Made by a program: the position numbers and the translations under genes. A DNA stretch of 64,000 bases from Litchfieldia stipae (GTDB taxonomy: Bacteria; Bacillota; Bacilli; Bacillales; Bacillaceae_L). The stretch is from contig NZ_JACYHA010000010.1 in the NCBI RefSeq assembly GCF_014837155.1, positions 1-64,000 of the forward strand, written 5' to 3'. The notes under the pieces were generated by a model, which did no database searches, was not told where the DNA came from, and saw nothing but the letters and a program-made list of their open reading frames with translations. The number at the start of each line of letters is the position of its first letter. Positions within the stretch are counted from its first letter, which is position 1. Below, one piece after another: positions 35,009-43,462 of this stretch.

Positions 35009-35371
35009 TTATCTCCAGGCGCTCATACCACCTTTTACATTTGTCACGTTCGTAAATCCTAATTTCTTTAATATTTTAGTAGCATTTTGACTTCTCATTC
35101 CACTTTGGCATAGGACAACTACTTCTTTGTCTTTTGATAGTTCCTTCTCCGCTTTTTGCGCAAGTTGCTGGAGCGGAAGATTTTTAAACCCTTTGATGTT
35201 ATTTCCCTTAAACTCCCCAGGAGTACGAACGTCAACAAATTGTTTATTCTTATCTTTTAATTCATTTTTTAAATCTATTGTTGAAATTTGTCTAACCCCT
35301 TTAACCGGGATGATTCGTTTAATAATAAATAACAGAAAGAGTCCAATGATTATATAATTGAGATATTCCAA
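35009..35371 (-). CDS. Membrane-anchored rhodanese
   Basis: 120 residues: an N-terminal helix (about 4-20) and a rhodanese domain with FVDVRTPGEFKGNNIKGFKN, active loop VVLCQSGMRSQN (Cys near 87) and the final NVKGGMSAWR. The domain is likely on the outer face or at the membrane surface. The start is a TTG (35371) after AGGAGGGAG. Same operon as the DsrE-type gene upstream. Confidence 0.88.
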   Translation of the reverse strand: MEYLNYIIIGLFLLFIIKRIIPVKGVRQISTIDLKNELKDKNKQFVDVRTPGEFKGNNIKGFKNLPLQQLAQKAEKELSKDKEVVVLCQSGMRSQNATKILKKLGFTNVTNVKGGMSAWR

Positions 35372-35415
35372 ACTTACTCCCTCCTTTTATGTAGGGGAGA
35401 ATCCCCCTAACGTGT

Positions 35416-35895
35416 TTAGATAAATAGGTTTACATTTCCATCTTCTGCATCAGCTAAATATGCAGCTACACCTGCATACTCGATATTATCTAAAAGTTCT
35501 TCTTTGTGAAGTCCTAATAAATCCATTGTCATCGTACAAGCAACGAGCTTAACATCTTGTTCTTTTGCCATTTCAATTAAGTCTGAAAGTGGCATTGCAT
35601 TATGCTTTTTCATTACATCTTTAATCATTTTAGGACCGAAACCTGCAAAGTGCATTTTTGACAGACCCATTTTTTCAGCCCCTCTTGGCATCATTTTTCC
35701 AAACATCTTTTCCATGAAACCTTTTTTCACTTCAATATCTTCATCCTTACGTAGAGCATTTAATCCCCAAAATGTGTGGAAAATAGTTACTTCATGATCA
35801 TAGGCAGCTGCCCCGTTTGCAATAATATAAGCAGCCATTGCTTTATCATAATCACCACTAAATAATACGATTGTTGTTTTTTTTGTTTCTGTCAT
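35416..35895 (-). CDS. DsrE2-like sulfur carrier
   Basis: 159 residues of the DsrE/DsrF-like superfamily: TIVLFSGDYDKAMAAYIIANGAAAYDHEVTIFHTFWGLNAL at the start, a long insertion rich in Met, Lys and Phe (near 60-100), and the cysteine loop VKLVACTMTMDLLGL near 125, a TMTMD motif shared with the other DsrE protein here. The insertion is typical of the DsrE2 subgroup. It probably accepts sulfane sulfur from TusA. Starts after AGGAGG; a CstR operator lies 23 bases upstream. Confidence 0.88.
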   Translation of the reverse strand: MTETKKTTIVLFSGDYDKAMAAYIIANGAAAYDHEVTIFHTFWGLNALRKDEDIEVKKGFMEKMFGKMMPRGAEKMGLSKMHFAGFGPKMIKDVMKKHNAMPLSDLIEMAKEQDVKLVACTMTMDLLGLHKEELLDNIEYAGVAAYLADAEDGNVNLFI

Positions 35896-35917
35896 GTTTG
35901 TTCCTCCTCTTGTTGTT

Positions 35918-35931
35918 TACCCATCAGGGTA
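35918..35931. promoter_or_regulatory. CstR-type operator
   Basis: TACCCATCAGGGTA, directly after TATAAT on the minus strand, so it overlaps the likely promoter of the DsrE2-rhodanese-rhodanese genes. Confidence 0.75.
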
Positions 35932-35950
35932 TTATACTCTATAAAAAAAT

Positions 35951-36176
35951 TTATCCTTTTATAATCCAAAACTTGAGCACGTCATTATCTTCTTCATGTT
36001 TTAATAGTTCGTGTCCACCTGGTTTAGCCCAAGCAGTAAGGTCATTCTTTGCGCCTTTATCAGTTGTATGAATTTCTAACACCTGACCTGACTCTAATTC
36101 ATTAATTTCTTTTTGTTTTTACAATTGGCATTGGACATGTTAATCCTTTTGCATCTAATACTTTATCTATATTCAT
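35951..36176 (-). pseudogene. TusA-like sulfur carrier, frameshifted
   Basis: A TusA gene of the same length class as the copy at 31973-32200 but two bases shorter (226 against 228). It starts at ATG 36176 (GGAGAG upstream) with [17 protein letters not shown] and loses frame in an A-run near 36115, where two A are missing; the other frame then supplies EINELESG and the usual tail FWIIKG. The Cys is retained (GLTCP). The indel in an A-run may be real or a read error. Confidence 0.8.
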
Positions 36177-36203
36177 TGATCTTCTCTCCTTTTCTTTTAC
36201 CTT

Positions 36204-36217
36204 TACCCCTATGGGTA
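36204..36217. promoter_or_regulatory. CstR-type operator
   Basis: The palindrome TACCCCTATGGGTA lies in the promoter region between cstR and the broken tusA gene, with TATTAT adjacent on the minus strand. Confidence 0.75.
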
Positions 36218-36259
36218 TAATACTATTAAAAATAAAAGAGAGTGTCAACCCCTTTATTT

Positions 36260-36523
36260 CTATCTACTTCTTACAAGCAGATTGACAGCTTCTTTTAATA
36301 GTTCTTCTGTATTTTTCTCACCTATTTCTTCAGCGTTTCTAACACATTCCACTAAATTAGAACTGACGACTACTCCAATTGTCCGATCAATTGCTGTTCT
36401 TGCTGCAGACAACTGAGTAATAACATCCTTACAGTCTTTATTTTCTTCCATCATTCTTAAGATTCCTCTAAGTTGACCTTCAATGCGCTTTACTCTATTC
36501 TTCATTTGGTCATTGTATTCCAT
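36260..36523 (-). CDS. cstR: CstR persulfide-sensing repressor (CsoR family)
   Basis: 87 residues, all-helical CsoR-type protein (MEYNDQMKNRVKRIEGQLRG at the start). The cysteine pair NKDCKDV (Cys31) and VECVRN (Cys60) is present, while the copper-binding His of CsoR is Asn (SSNLVEC), which places it in the CstR group sensing per- and polysulfides by disulfide, trisulfide or tetrasulfide crosslinks. The numbering matches S. aureus CstR as I remember it. The start is the ATG at 36523 after GGGGGG; an upstream in-frame ATG is less likely. Several TACCC-GGGTA operators in the surrounding intergenic gaps are the likely targets. Confidence 0.93.
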   Translation of the reverse strand: MEYNDQMKNRVKRIEGQLRGILRMMEENKDCKDVITQLSAARTAIDRTIGVVVSSNLVECVRNAEEIGEKNTEELLKEAVNLLVRSR

Positions 36524-36572
36524 CTGTTTTCCCCCCTTTAACAATAACTTTCTTTATTTAACTGATTTTCCT

Positions 36573-36782
36573 TTAATACCTTTTCAAGTATGCGACTGGA
36601 ACATTGATTGCTCCCTTTACGGGATTTTTATAAGACTCATTATAGTCACTAACATCTACTTTAATCAATGTTGTTAAATCTAGTTCTTTCTTATTTATAT
36701 AATTTAATCCGAGAATTGGAAAATTTCTTTTATCAATCAGGTACCCGAAAACTATTAATATGACAAAAATTACAATAAACAT
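36573..36782 (-). pseudogene. Truncated membrane-anchored rhodanese
   Basis: A 69-codon frame with an N-terminal helix (about 2-16), then the first half of a rhodanese domain (KVDVSDYNESYKNPVKGAINVPVAYLKRY) but no active-site cysteine loop and no C-terminal half, ending shortly after the place where the loop should start. It has a perfect AGGAGG. It may be a deliberate mini-protein or, more likely, a deletion remnant. Confidence 0.6.
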
Positions 36783-36821
36783 GTGACTGTCCTCCTAAAC
36801 TTTCAGTGGCTGACAAGACTT

Positions 36822-36850
36822 ATGATATACCACGCGGGGTATATTGTCAA
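36822..36850 (-). promoter_or_regulatory. SigA-type promoter with CstR operator in the spacer
   Basis: On the minus strand TTGACA (36845-36850) and TATCAT (36822-36827) are separated by exactly 17 bases, and this spacer holds the palindrome TACCCCGCGTGGTA. It drives the truncated rhodanese gene and cstR, giving an autoregulatory circuit. Confidence 0.85.
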
Positions 36851-36934
36851 CACTCTAAAAATAGATTTTAAAATGAGCCAATGAATAATATCTCACTGAG
36901 CTTTTATAAGCATTTATTTAGGGGTGAATTTTTT

Positions 36935-37334
36935 TCATTTTAAAGATTTAAGCTTTCTTAAAGCATCCTTTTCCTTCGTAATTTCCTCAGCTGTCCTTAT
37001 TCCCATTCTTCTAATAATCGGTAAAGGAGGGCACCATCCCTGCAAGGAATGTGGATCATAAACACACTTGTTATTCCTGACAATGCCATCCATTTTTTAT
37101 TGCCTAATAATCCAAGTAAAGATGATATCAATACAATTGATGCAAAGTTAAGTTCTAACACTCTTTCGGTATCCCATTCATAATTTAATTCTTTAATATG
37201 TGTATCTATTTCTTCTTCAGTTTTTCCGTAGATTTCTTGATATTATGTGAAGTTTTTCGTTCTATTTCAATATTGATTCTATCATCGGTATCTAACTTTA
37301 CTTTAGTTGTAGTTGGTGGAAATAGCTCTCTCAT
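36935..37334 (-). pseudogene. DUF2892/YgaP-type transmembrane protein, two frameshifts
   Basis: Three consecutive frames join into one protein. The first part MRELFPPTTTKVKLDTDD and onward (ATG at 37334), the second YGKTEEEIDTHIKELNYEWD followed by a helix (LNFASIVLISSLLGLLG) up to VFMIH, the third LQGWCPPLPIIRRMGIRT to the stop at 36935. The YgaP-like CPPLP element is visible. Such proteins combine with rhodaneses in H2S and persulfide handling. Two indels are needed (near 37235 and near 37040), which makes read error alone less likely, though possible. Confidence 0.65.
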
Positions 37335-37445
37335 GTATTCCCATCCTCTCGTTGATTGGTATATAAACCCATTGAGTTTTTTAAATAAATCTTCTATAAT
37401 ACCTAGTATAATTATAGGAATTAAAGGATATAGGAGGAACCTTAT

Positions 37446-37625
37446 ATGAAACGTTTTTTAAACTCTCTTTTCAATGAGAAATGTCCTACTTGTAATAAAA
37501 ATTTAGTCAGCGATAAAACGAACTCATTACTCTCAATTGTAATTAAATCATGTCCAGATAATCATTTTCAAAAGGAATATCATCCTGCACTTGAAACATA
37601 CGTTGAAAGTAATAAAGTGTCTTAA
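37446..37625 (+). CDS. Small zinc-ribbon-like protein, 59 residues
   Basis: An ATG at 37446 follows TAGGAGGAACC at ideal spacing. The 59-residue product has a CPTC (residues 15-18) and a later CPDNH (near 39), the spacing of a four-ligand zinc site. It is the only plus-strand gene between two minus-strand blocks and ends within the stop codon of the broken TauE gene (convergent overlap of four bases). The family is not recognised. Confidence 0.65.
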   Translation: MKRFLNSLFNEKCPTCNKNLVSDKTNSLLSIVIKSCPDNHFQKEYHPALETYVESNKVS

Positions 37626-38181
37626 AATAAAATATCAGACCAAATTTTAATTGAAGTAGCTAATATGAGTAATGCCAAAATCCATTGTAGGATTTTGGTA
37701 TTTATTTTCTTCCCAAAATTAGCACCAAGTGGTGAAGCTATTAGGCTTGCTACAACCATGATTAACGCTGGATAATATTCAACTTGACCCGTTGTAATTT
37801 TCCCAACAGTTGCACCAATAGACGAAATAAACGTAATAGCTAAAGAAGTCGCTATCGTCATTCTAGTTGGAATTTTTAGCACTACGAGCATAATAGGAAC
37901 TAAAATGAACGCACCAGCAGCACCAACAATCCCCGCACCAATCCCGACTATTAATGCAAGAACAGCTGCGAGCCATTTATTAAACTTCACTTGATCAAGA
38001 GGGATCTCGTCGATTTCTTTTTTAGGTAAGAACATCATCACAACAGCGATGAAAGCTAGAACTCCATACACAAAGTTAATTCCACTTTCGGTATAATCGA
38101 TCCCCCAATACCTACCATTCCGGACATGAAGGATCCAATAAAACCGATAAGGAATATAACCACGATAAAAGTGATATCCAC
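37622..38181 (-). pseudogene. TauE/SafE family protein with internal deletion
   Basis: Second copy of the gene at 31144-31920. It starts at a GTG (38181, GGAGG upstream) with the usual [18 protein letters not shown] and GIGGSII, then jumps, with a frame change, to [20 protein letters not shown], omitting about 75 residues (helices two to four). The second half is intact and highly similar to copy A. It should be non-functional. The convergent neighbour shares four bases at its end. Confidence 0.85.
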
Positions 38182-38239
38182 TTTTCTTTTCCTCCAATCA
38201 AGGGGGGAGGTTTACCGTTTAAGCTACCTCCCCTAAACT

Positions 38240-38467
38240 CTATCCTTTTCTTAACCAGAATTTATAAACGCCATTTTCTTCTTCGTCTTTTAGTAATTCA
38301 TGTCCACCCGATTGAGCCCATGCGGTCAAGTCATTTTTTGCCCCTTTATCGGTTGCATGAATTTCAAGAACCTCCCCTGAACTTAATGCATCCATTTCCT
38401 TTTTTGTTTTTACAATTGGCATTGGACAAGCTAGCCCTTTTGCATCTAATACTTTATTAGCTTCCAT
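38240..38467 (-). CDS. TusA-like sulfur carrier, copy B
   Basis: 75 residues, nearly the same as the copy at 31973-32200 ([20 protein letters not shown], Cys14). It lies 12 bases downstream of the second rhodanese-MBL gene, so the pair is one operon and again has the map order TauE, TusA, rhodanese-MBL on the minus strand. The start ATG follows AGGAGGG. Confidence 0.93.
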   Translation of the reverse strand: MEANKVLDAKGLACPMPIVKTKKEMDALSSGEVLEIHATDKGAKNDLTAWAQSGGHELLKDEEENGVYKFWLRKG

Positions 38468-38479
38468 GGTATTCCCTCC

Positions 38480-39616
38480 TTATCTAACGGCACATCGGTT
38501 AGGACCGATTTCCATTTCTCTTTGTTGTTCTTCCTCTGGTTTGATTTTGCCCATATTTGTTTCACGAATTTCTTCGTATGAATTTGGCTGTGGTGGAAGG
38601 TTTTCTGTCACCGTTTTTCTGAATTCAGCTTCATCATTAATATTTAATCCATGATTTTGTTGATAAAGCACACCAAGTTTTTCAGATATACTTCCATCAT
38701 CATTCATTTCATTAATTCCCATGTAATGTGCAGGCAACACTAGAAGATTATCAGCAAGCTCTTTGTAACGTCGATAGAGTGTGTTTCTTAAATCTCCTAC
38801 CCAGTCTTCAGCTTTCCCAGCGAGATCAGGGCGACCAATGGAATCAATAAATAAAATGTCACCTGTTAACAAATATTGATCATCAACGACAAAAGATGTA
38901 CTACCAATGGTATGCCCAGGAGAGTAAATAGCTTTTATAGTTGTCTTTCCAACCTTGTTTTCATCGCCGTCATTAATCTGTGAATAGTTAAACGTGACTT
39001 CACCAGCGTCCTTTGGTGGCAGATAATACGTTGCACCATGTTTTTCAGCAAGTTCTCTACCACCAGAAATATGGTCTGCATGCAAATGAGTATCTAAAAC
39101 GTGCGTTAACGTAATATTATGTTCCTTTATGATCTCTTCGTATGGAGACAACATTCTGTTAGTATCAATGATTGCCCCTTTTCCGTCAGACTCAATTAGA
39201 TAGGAAAGGCAGCCTTTTCCTATCCGTACAAATTGAAAGATGCTTCCACCATTTTTCAACTCACCAACCTTAATTGGCTCAAGGTGTTCACTCCAAGCCT
39301 TCATTCCACCTTCTACTGAGTAAACATCTCTAAACCCCTGTTCCATTATTTGTTCGGCAACAAATTCTGAAGCACCACCTTTGGCGCAAATAACATAAAT
39401 TTCTTTGCTCTTTGGTAGTTTATCTAAAATTGAATCTACTCCTTCTAATAATTCAACGTAGGGAGAATTGATTACCTCTATGTTGCGTCCTTCTATTTTC
39501 CAATCGTCAAAATCGCTGGTATTACGGGTATCAAGGATGAAAAGGTCTTCATGATTAATTACCTTCTGGGCTAAATCTTTAACAGATATTGTTTTCAGAG
39601 CTGTTGTTGTTCCCAT
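38480..39616 (-). CDS. Rhodanese-MBL persulfide dioxygenase-like protein, copy B
   Basis: 378 residues, same two domains as copy A at 32228-33355. The rhodanese has its Cys78 in [10 protein letters not shown] and the MBL domain has [11 protein letters not shown] and [16 protein letters not shown]. The copies differ throughout (roughly two thirds alike by eye), so the duplication is not recent or the genes came from different sources. The ATG follows GGAG 10 bases before it. Predicted to oxidise low-molecular-weight persulfide to sulfite. Confidence 0.9.
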   Translation of the reverse strand: MGTTTALKTISVKDLAQKVINHEDLFILDTRNTSDFDDWKIEGRNIEVINSPYVELLEGVDSILDKLPKSKEIYVICAKGGASEFVAEQIMEQGFRDVYSVEGGMKAWSEHLEPIKVGELKNGGSIFQFVRIGKGCLSYLIESDGKGAIIDTNRMLSPYEEIIKEHNITLTHVLDTHLHADHISGGRELAEKHGATYYLPPKDAGEVTFNYSQINDGDENKVGKTTIKAIYSPGHTIGSTSFVVDDQYLLTGDILFIDSIGRPDLAGKAEDWVGDLRNTLYRRYKELADNLLVLPAHYMGINEMNDDGSISEKLGVLYQQNHGLNINDEAEFRKTVTENLPPQPNSYEEIRETNMGKIKPEEEQQREMEIGPNRCAVR

Positions 39617-39626
39617 GTGTCTCCTA

Positions 39627-40199
39627 TTATTGGTTTTTATCAGTAGGTCCTGTCCAATCTTTCATTCCAGGAACTACATTTTTAACGTTTTTAAACCCTT
39701 TTTCCGTTAATTTTTGTGCGGCAAAATCACTTCTACTCCCCGTTCTACAAATAACATGTAGATTGTCTACATTTTTAAGTTCTTCAAATCGCTCTTCTAA
39801 TTCACCCAGAGGGATATTGACGGAGCCTGGAACATGACCAAACGCATATTCAGCCGGTTCTCTCACATCTAAAACAGTTACTTTTTCATTACCATCTAAT
39901 TTTTTTAATAATTCATCTAAATTAACCACATCCGTATGCTTTGCTTCAGGCTTTTCTTCCTCGGAACGAGCTTTTCGAAGATAATGTTTTAATGTCTCAC
40001 CCTCTTCCACAGTTCCTAAATACTGATGACCGGTACTTGAAGCCCAAGCCTTTAAATCAGCTGTTGAGCCTTTATCGGTTGCTTGAATTTCCATCACTTC
40101 ACCTGGTTCAAGGGTGTTCATTTCTTTTTTTGTTTTTACAATTGGCATCGGGCAAGCCAGTCCCTTTGCATCTAACACCCTATTAACTGTAACTTCCAT
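39627..40199 (-). CDS. TusA-rhodanese fusion, copy B
   Basis: 190 residues, the same order as copy A at 34063-34638: TusA part ([19 protein letters not shown]) and rhodanese part ([18 protein letters not shown]; active Cys in [11 protein letters not shown]). It lies 10 bases upstream of the second rhodanese-MBL gene. Both key cysteines are present, so it should be functional. Start ATG after AGGAGG. Confidence 0.9.
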   Translation of the reverse strand: MEVTVNRVLDAKGLACPMPIVKTKKEMNTLEPGEVMEIQATDKGSTADLKAWASSTGHQYLGTVEEGETLKHYLRKARSEEEKPEAKHTDVVNLDELLKKLDGNEKVTVLDVREPAEYAFGHVPGSVNIPLGELEERFEELKNVDNLHVICRTGSRSDFAAQKLTEKGFKNVKNVVPGMKDWTGPTDKNQ

Positions 40200-40219
40200 T
40201 GAGATTCCTCCTTCTTGGG

Positions 40220-40540
40220 TTACGGTTTTTCCGCTTCATCTTCCCAATTAAGCATTCCACCAACCACATTTTTCACTTGATACCCCTTATCTTGCAAAAA
40301 CTCAGCAGCCATTCCACTTCGACTTCCCGATCGTCATACCAAAAAATGCTCCTTGTCTTTGTCAATTTCATGTAATCGATTTTCAAGCTCTCCTAAAGGA
40401 ATATGGTAAGCACCTGGTATTTTCCCTTGTGCAACTTCTTCATCTTCACGAACATCGATAATACTTTGCGCTTTTCCTTGCCTAACTTTTTCAGATACTT
40501 CTTTTGGTAAAATCTCAGCAACTTTTGACTTAGTATTCAT
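40220..40540 (-). pseudogene. Rhodanese with UGA at the catalytic cysteine codon
   Basis: A 106-codon frame from ATG 40540 (GGAG upstream) to TAA 40220 with a single UGA at 40334-40336. It falls exactly where the active-site cysteine should be: HFLV-UGA-RSGSRSG, against MVCRSGARSG in the copy at 34697. The rest is intact to the end (VVGGMLNWEDEAEKP). UGA differs from UGU and UGC by one base. It may be a nonsense mutation, a read error, or a selenocysteine codon. I see no convincing SECIS hairpin after it, but the choice of codon at this position is remarkable. Confidence 0.8.
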
Positions 40541-40696
40541 TTCGTGACTCCTTATGTTGAAGTAATACAAGTCAAATTTAGAATTCTCTTTTGTCGGATA
40601 AATATGTTTATTAACAGCCCTCCATATAAAACCAAAACAAGTTCCTGGTAGTGACTTTTGTCACATCATTCAAATTTCTTACATGATAATATACAA

Positions 40697-40712
40697 ATAC
40701 CCAATAGGGTAT
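40697..40712. promoter_or_regulatory. CstR-type operator
   Basis: ATACCCAATAGGGTAT, a perfect palindrome, 22 bases upstream of the start of the CoA-disulfide reductase gene. Confidence 0.8.
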
Positions 40713-40734
40713 AAAAATTAATGGAGTGACCAAC

Positions 40735-42381
40735 ATGAATAAAAAAATAATAATAGTAGGTGGAGTTGCTGGAGGCGCAACAACTGCCGCAAGATTGAGA
40801 AGGTTAGATGAAACATCAACGATTGTTCTATTTGAAAAAGGGGAACACATTTCATTTGCCAATTGTGGTTTGCCTTACTATATTGGGGAAACGATTAAGG
40901 ATCGAAGCAAGTTGTTAGTCCAAACGGTTGATAGTATGAGTAAAAAGTTTAATTTAGATATTCGAAATCTTAGTGAAGTGATAAAAATAAATCGAAAAGA
41001 GAAAACGGTAACAGTAAAAAATGTACTAACAAATGAGATTTATAAAGAAACTTTTGATACTTTGGTTTTATCTCCAGGTGCAAAACCTGTAATACCACCA
41101 ATCCCAGGAATAAATGAAGCATCAACTATTTTTACTCTTAGAAATATTCCTGACACAGACAACATTAAATCATTTGTAGATGAACATAATCCACTACAGG
41201 CAGTTGTAATTGGCGGCGGATTTATCGGTCTTGAAATGGCAGAGAATTTGGTTGATCGTGGATTATCTGTCACTCTAATTGAAATGGCAAATCAGGTAAT
41301 GGCACCTCTAGATTATGAAATGGCATCAATTGTTCACCAACACTTGTTGGATAAAGGTGTACATCTTATATTAGAAGACGGAGTTAAATCTTTTGAGGAG
41401 AAAGGAAAAAGACTTATACTAAGCAGTGGTAAAGAAATCCAAACTGACCTGACTATTCTCTCAATTGGGGTTAAGCCGGAAAGTCAATTGGCACTTGAAG
41501 CTGATTTAGAAGTTGGTGAACGTGGTGGGATTATTGTAAACCAATACCTTCAAACAAATGACCCGGACATCTACGCTCTTGGAGATGCCATAGAGGTTAT
41601 TGATTATATAAATGGTGAACCGACCATGATTCCTTTAGCTGGACCTGCGAATCGTCAAGGAAGAATAGTTGCAAATAACATTTATGGAAAAAAAGAATCC
41701 TACAAAGGAACATTAGGAACAGGAATTGCAAAGGTATTTGATTTATCCGTTGCTACGACAGGCAACAATGAAAAGAACCTAAAACGTTTAGGTATTGATT
41801 ATCAGGTGGTTCATATTCATCCAAGTTCCCATGCTGGATATTATCCTGGTGCGCACCCAATTGCTCTAAAATTACTATTTGATAAATCAAATGGGAAAAT
41901 ATTAGGAGCTCAAGCGGTAGGAAAAAAAGGCGTTGATAAACGTATGGATGTGATTGCAACTGCGATTAAAGGAGAACTTACGGTATTTGACCTTACTGAG
42001 CTAGAATTATCTTATGCTCCTCCTTTTTCATCTGCAAAAGATCCGGTAAATATGGCAGGTTATGTGGCTTCTAATATTATTGAAGATGGAATTAAAACTG
42101 TTCAGTGGAATGAAATTGATGAAATCATAGCCAATGGTGAGCTGTTAGTCGATGTCCGAGAACCACAAGAAAGAGAGAATGGCTATATAAAAGGATCAAT
42201 AAATATTCCTCTTGGCGATATCCGAAACCGCTTGGCTGAACTTCCAAAAAGTAAGCCCATATATGTTTCTTGTCAAGTCGGACTACGCGGTTATTTAGCC
42301 ACTAGAATTTTAACGAATTTAGGATATAAAGCCATAAATTTAGATGGTGGTTGGAAAACGTATTCTTCGGTATATAAATAA
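40735..42381 (+). CDS. CoA-disulfide reductase with C-terminal rhodanese domain
   Basis: 548 residues. FAD/NAD(P)H-dependent reductase of the CoADR group: FAD loop GGVAGGATTAARLRR (near 9-23), redox Cys44 in SFANCGLPYY, NAD(P) loop AVVIGGGFIGLEMAENL, GDAIEV, then a C-terminal rhodanese domain (VDVREPQERENGYIKGS; Cys in YVSCQVGLRGY near 520). CoADR-rhodanese enzymes reduce CoA persulfides and polysulfides. Start at the ATG 40735, eight bases after GGAG; a GTG three codons before is overlapped by this site. It is convergent with a DUF302 gene and under a CstR-type operator. Confidence 0.93.
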   Translation: MNKKIIIVGGVAGGATTAARLRRLDETSTIVLFEKGEHISFANCGLPYYIGETIKDRSKLLVQTVDSMSKKFNLDIRNLSEVIKINRKEKTVTVKNVLTNEIYKETFDTLVLSPGAKPVIPPIPGINEASTIFTLRNIPDTDNIKSFVDEHNPLQAVVIGGGFIGLEMAENLVDRGLSVTLIEMANQVMAPLDYEMASIVHQHLLDKGVHLILEDGVKSFEEKGKRLILSSGKEIQTDLTILSIGVKPESQLALEADLEVGERGGIIVNQYLQTNDPDIYALGDAIEVIDYINGEPTMIPLAGPANRQGRIVANNIYGKKESYKGTLGTGIAKVFDLSVATTGNNEKNLKRLGIDYQVVHIHPSSHAGYYPGAHPIALKLLFDKSNGKILGAQAVGKKGVDKRMDVIATAIKGELTVFDLTELELSYAPPFSSAKDPVNMAGYVASNIIEDGIKTVQWNEIDEIIANGELLVDVREPQERENGYIKGSINIPLGDIRNRLAELPKSKPIYVSCQVGLRGYLATRILTNLGYKAINLDGGWKTYSSVYK

Positions 42382-42388
42382 GATAGAG

Positions 42389-42420
42389 TAAAAACCCTGT
42401 ATTGCTACGGGGTTTTTAAC
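42389..42420 (+). terminator. Rho-independent terminator
   Basis: AAAAACCCTGTA pairs with TACGGGGTTTTT (one G-T pair) around TTGC, directly after the CoA-disulfide reductase gene. Confidence 0.85.
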
Positions 42421-42589
42421 TCTTCAACCTTTGACTTACCTACATATTCTTCAACTTTTTTCTGGAACCAATAGATGATATGTGAAAATGAAATAAATGT
42501 TAGAAAAATTTGATGTTGTTTAAAACGAATTAATTTGAAGACATTAAGTTTTTGAAACAAGGAGGTGAAAGGATATTATAATTATCTTT

Positions 42590-42973
42590 CTATATACTTT
42601 TATTTATACAACCAATTAAACGATTTTCAATATCTTGTGCAAGCTTCTTCACTTCTTCATTGTTTACTAAATTAATCAGTGCTGTTGGTCTAGGCATCCC
42701 AATTTTTGTTTGACCATTGTCACTGTAAACAACAATTTTACATGGTAAGAAATACCCCACTAAAAGATTTTCATTTAACACTCTTTGCGCTTCATGTGGA
42801 TTACACACTTCTAATACTCTATAATCAGTGTCAAATTCAAGACCTTTCTCTTGAAGCTTTTCCTTTATGTCAAACATCCATAATACCCCGAACTTCTCCT
42901 CTTTTAGATTTATTTCCAGGCTCGTGATAGCTTCATTAATATTTTTATTAGTTTCTACTGTGTAATCAAACAT
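42590..42973 (-). CDS. DUF302 family protein
   Basis: 127 residues with the DUF302 layout: FDYTVETNKNINEAITSLEINLKEEKFGVLW, then DYRVLEVCNPHEAQRVL and VGYFLPCKIVVYSDNGQTKIGM. The cysteines (near 57 and 78) could bind metal or carry sulfur. The family has no established role, but members often lie beside sulfur genes. Start ATG after AGGAGG. Confidence 0.85.
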   Translation of the reverse strand: MFDYTVETNKNINEAITSLEINLKEEKFGVLWMFDIKEKLQEKGLEFDTDYRVLEVCNPHEAQRVLNENLLVGYFLPCKIVVYSDNGQTKIGMPRPTALINLVNNEEVKKLAQDIENRLIGCINKSI

Positions 42974-42991
42974 CCTTGTTCCTCCTAAATT

Positions 42992-43217
42992 TTAATTTTT
43001 GTTGGTAGCGATGATAGCATATATAGCTTGATTTACATGTACAGTCTTTGTAGCAAATCCATTTTCTTCTAATAAATTGCTCACCTGGTCAGACGAAATT
43101 TTTTCAGATAAGGGAGGACCTATCCCCGTTTCAACCGGCTCCCATTCAAATAAGACCAATCTTCCGCCTGATTTATTATTGTCAAAGAAATAACTAATTA
43201 TCTCTTCACAATGTCAT
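42992..43217 (-). pseudogene. C-terminal remnant of a methyltransferase
   Basis: The minus-strand frame ending at TAA (42992) reads GGRLVLFEWEPVETGIGPPL, then LLEENGFATKTVHVNQAIYAIIA. It resembles the last 70 residues of a UbiE-type SAM methyltransferase but has no start or SAM-binding part upstream. It is a truncated remnant. Confidence 0.6.
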
Positions 43218-43238
43218 TTAAAAGTTAGATCTCTTGTT

Positions 43239-43260
43239 GCACAGTATAAATCTACTGTGC
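43239..43260. terminator. Perfect 8-bp hairpin
   Basis: GCACAGTA and TACTGTGC around TAAATC. The bases after it have only a weak T-run (ATTATT), so termination is uncertain. Confidence 0.4.
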
Positions 43261-43386
43261 ATTATTAACTGCTTATTACATTATTTAATGGTTCACCGAA
43301 AACCATCTAAGGTATTCTCTTATGTAAAAAATGTGTAAAAAGATTTCAAATCCTACCTTTTTAACCCTTTTCCCTCAAAAACAAAA

Positions 43387-43426
43387 AACACCCACAAACA
43401 TTGATGTATCAACATTTGTAAGTGTT
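43387..43426 (-). terminator. Rho-independent terminator after tRNA-like sequence
   Basis: AACAC...GTGTT outer stem with an inner CAAAxATTGAT/ATCAAxATTTG stem; the minus strand ends in TTTTTTG. It follows the degenerate tRNA-like sequence, as in genuine tRNA genes of Bacillus. Confidence 0.65.
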
Positions 43427-43462
43427 CTATCGTTTCTTAATTTAACTCGCTCTTACCTAAAG

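Noticed and set aside
36573-36782. Calling the 69-codon anchored protein an intact rhodanese
   Set aside because: It ends before the active-site loop; only the first half of the domain is present.
40280-40333. A SECIS hairpin after the UGA in the rhodanese
   Set aside because: Only 3-bp stems (GAC/GUC, CGA/UCG) are visible by eye at the wrong distance. No support without folding.
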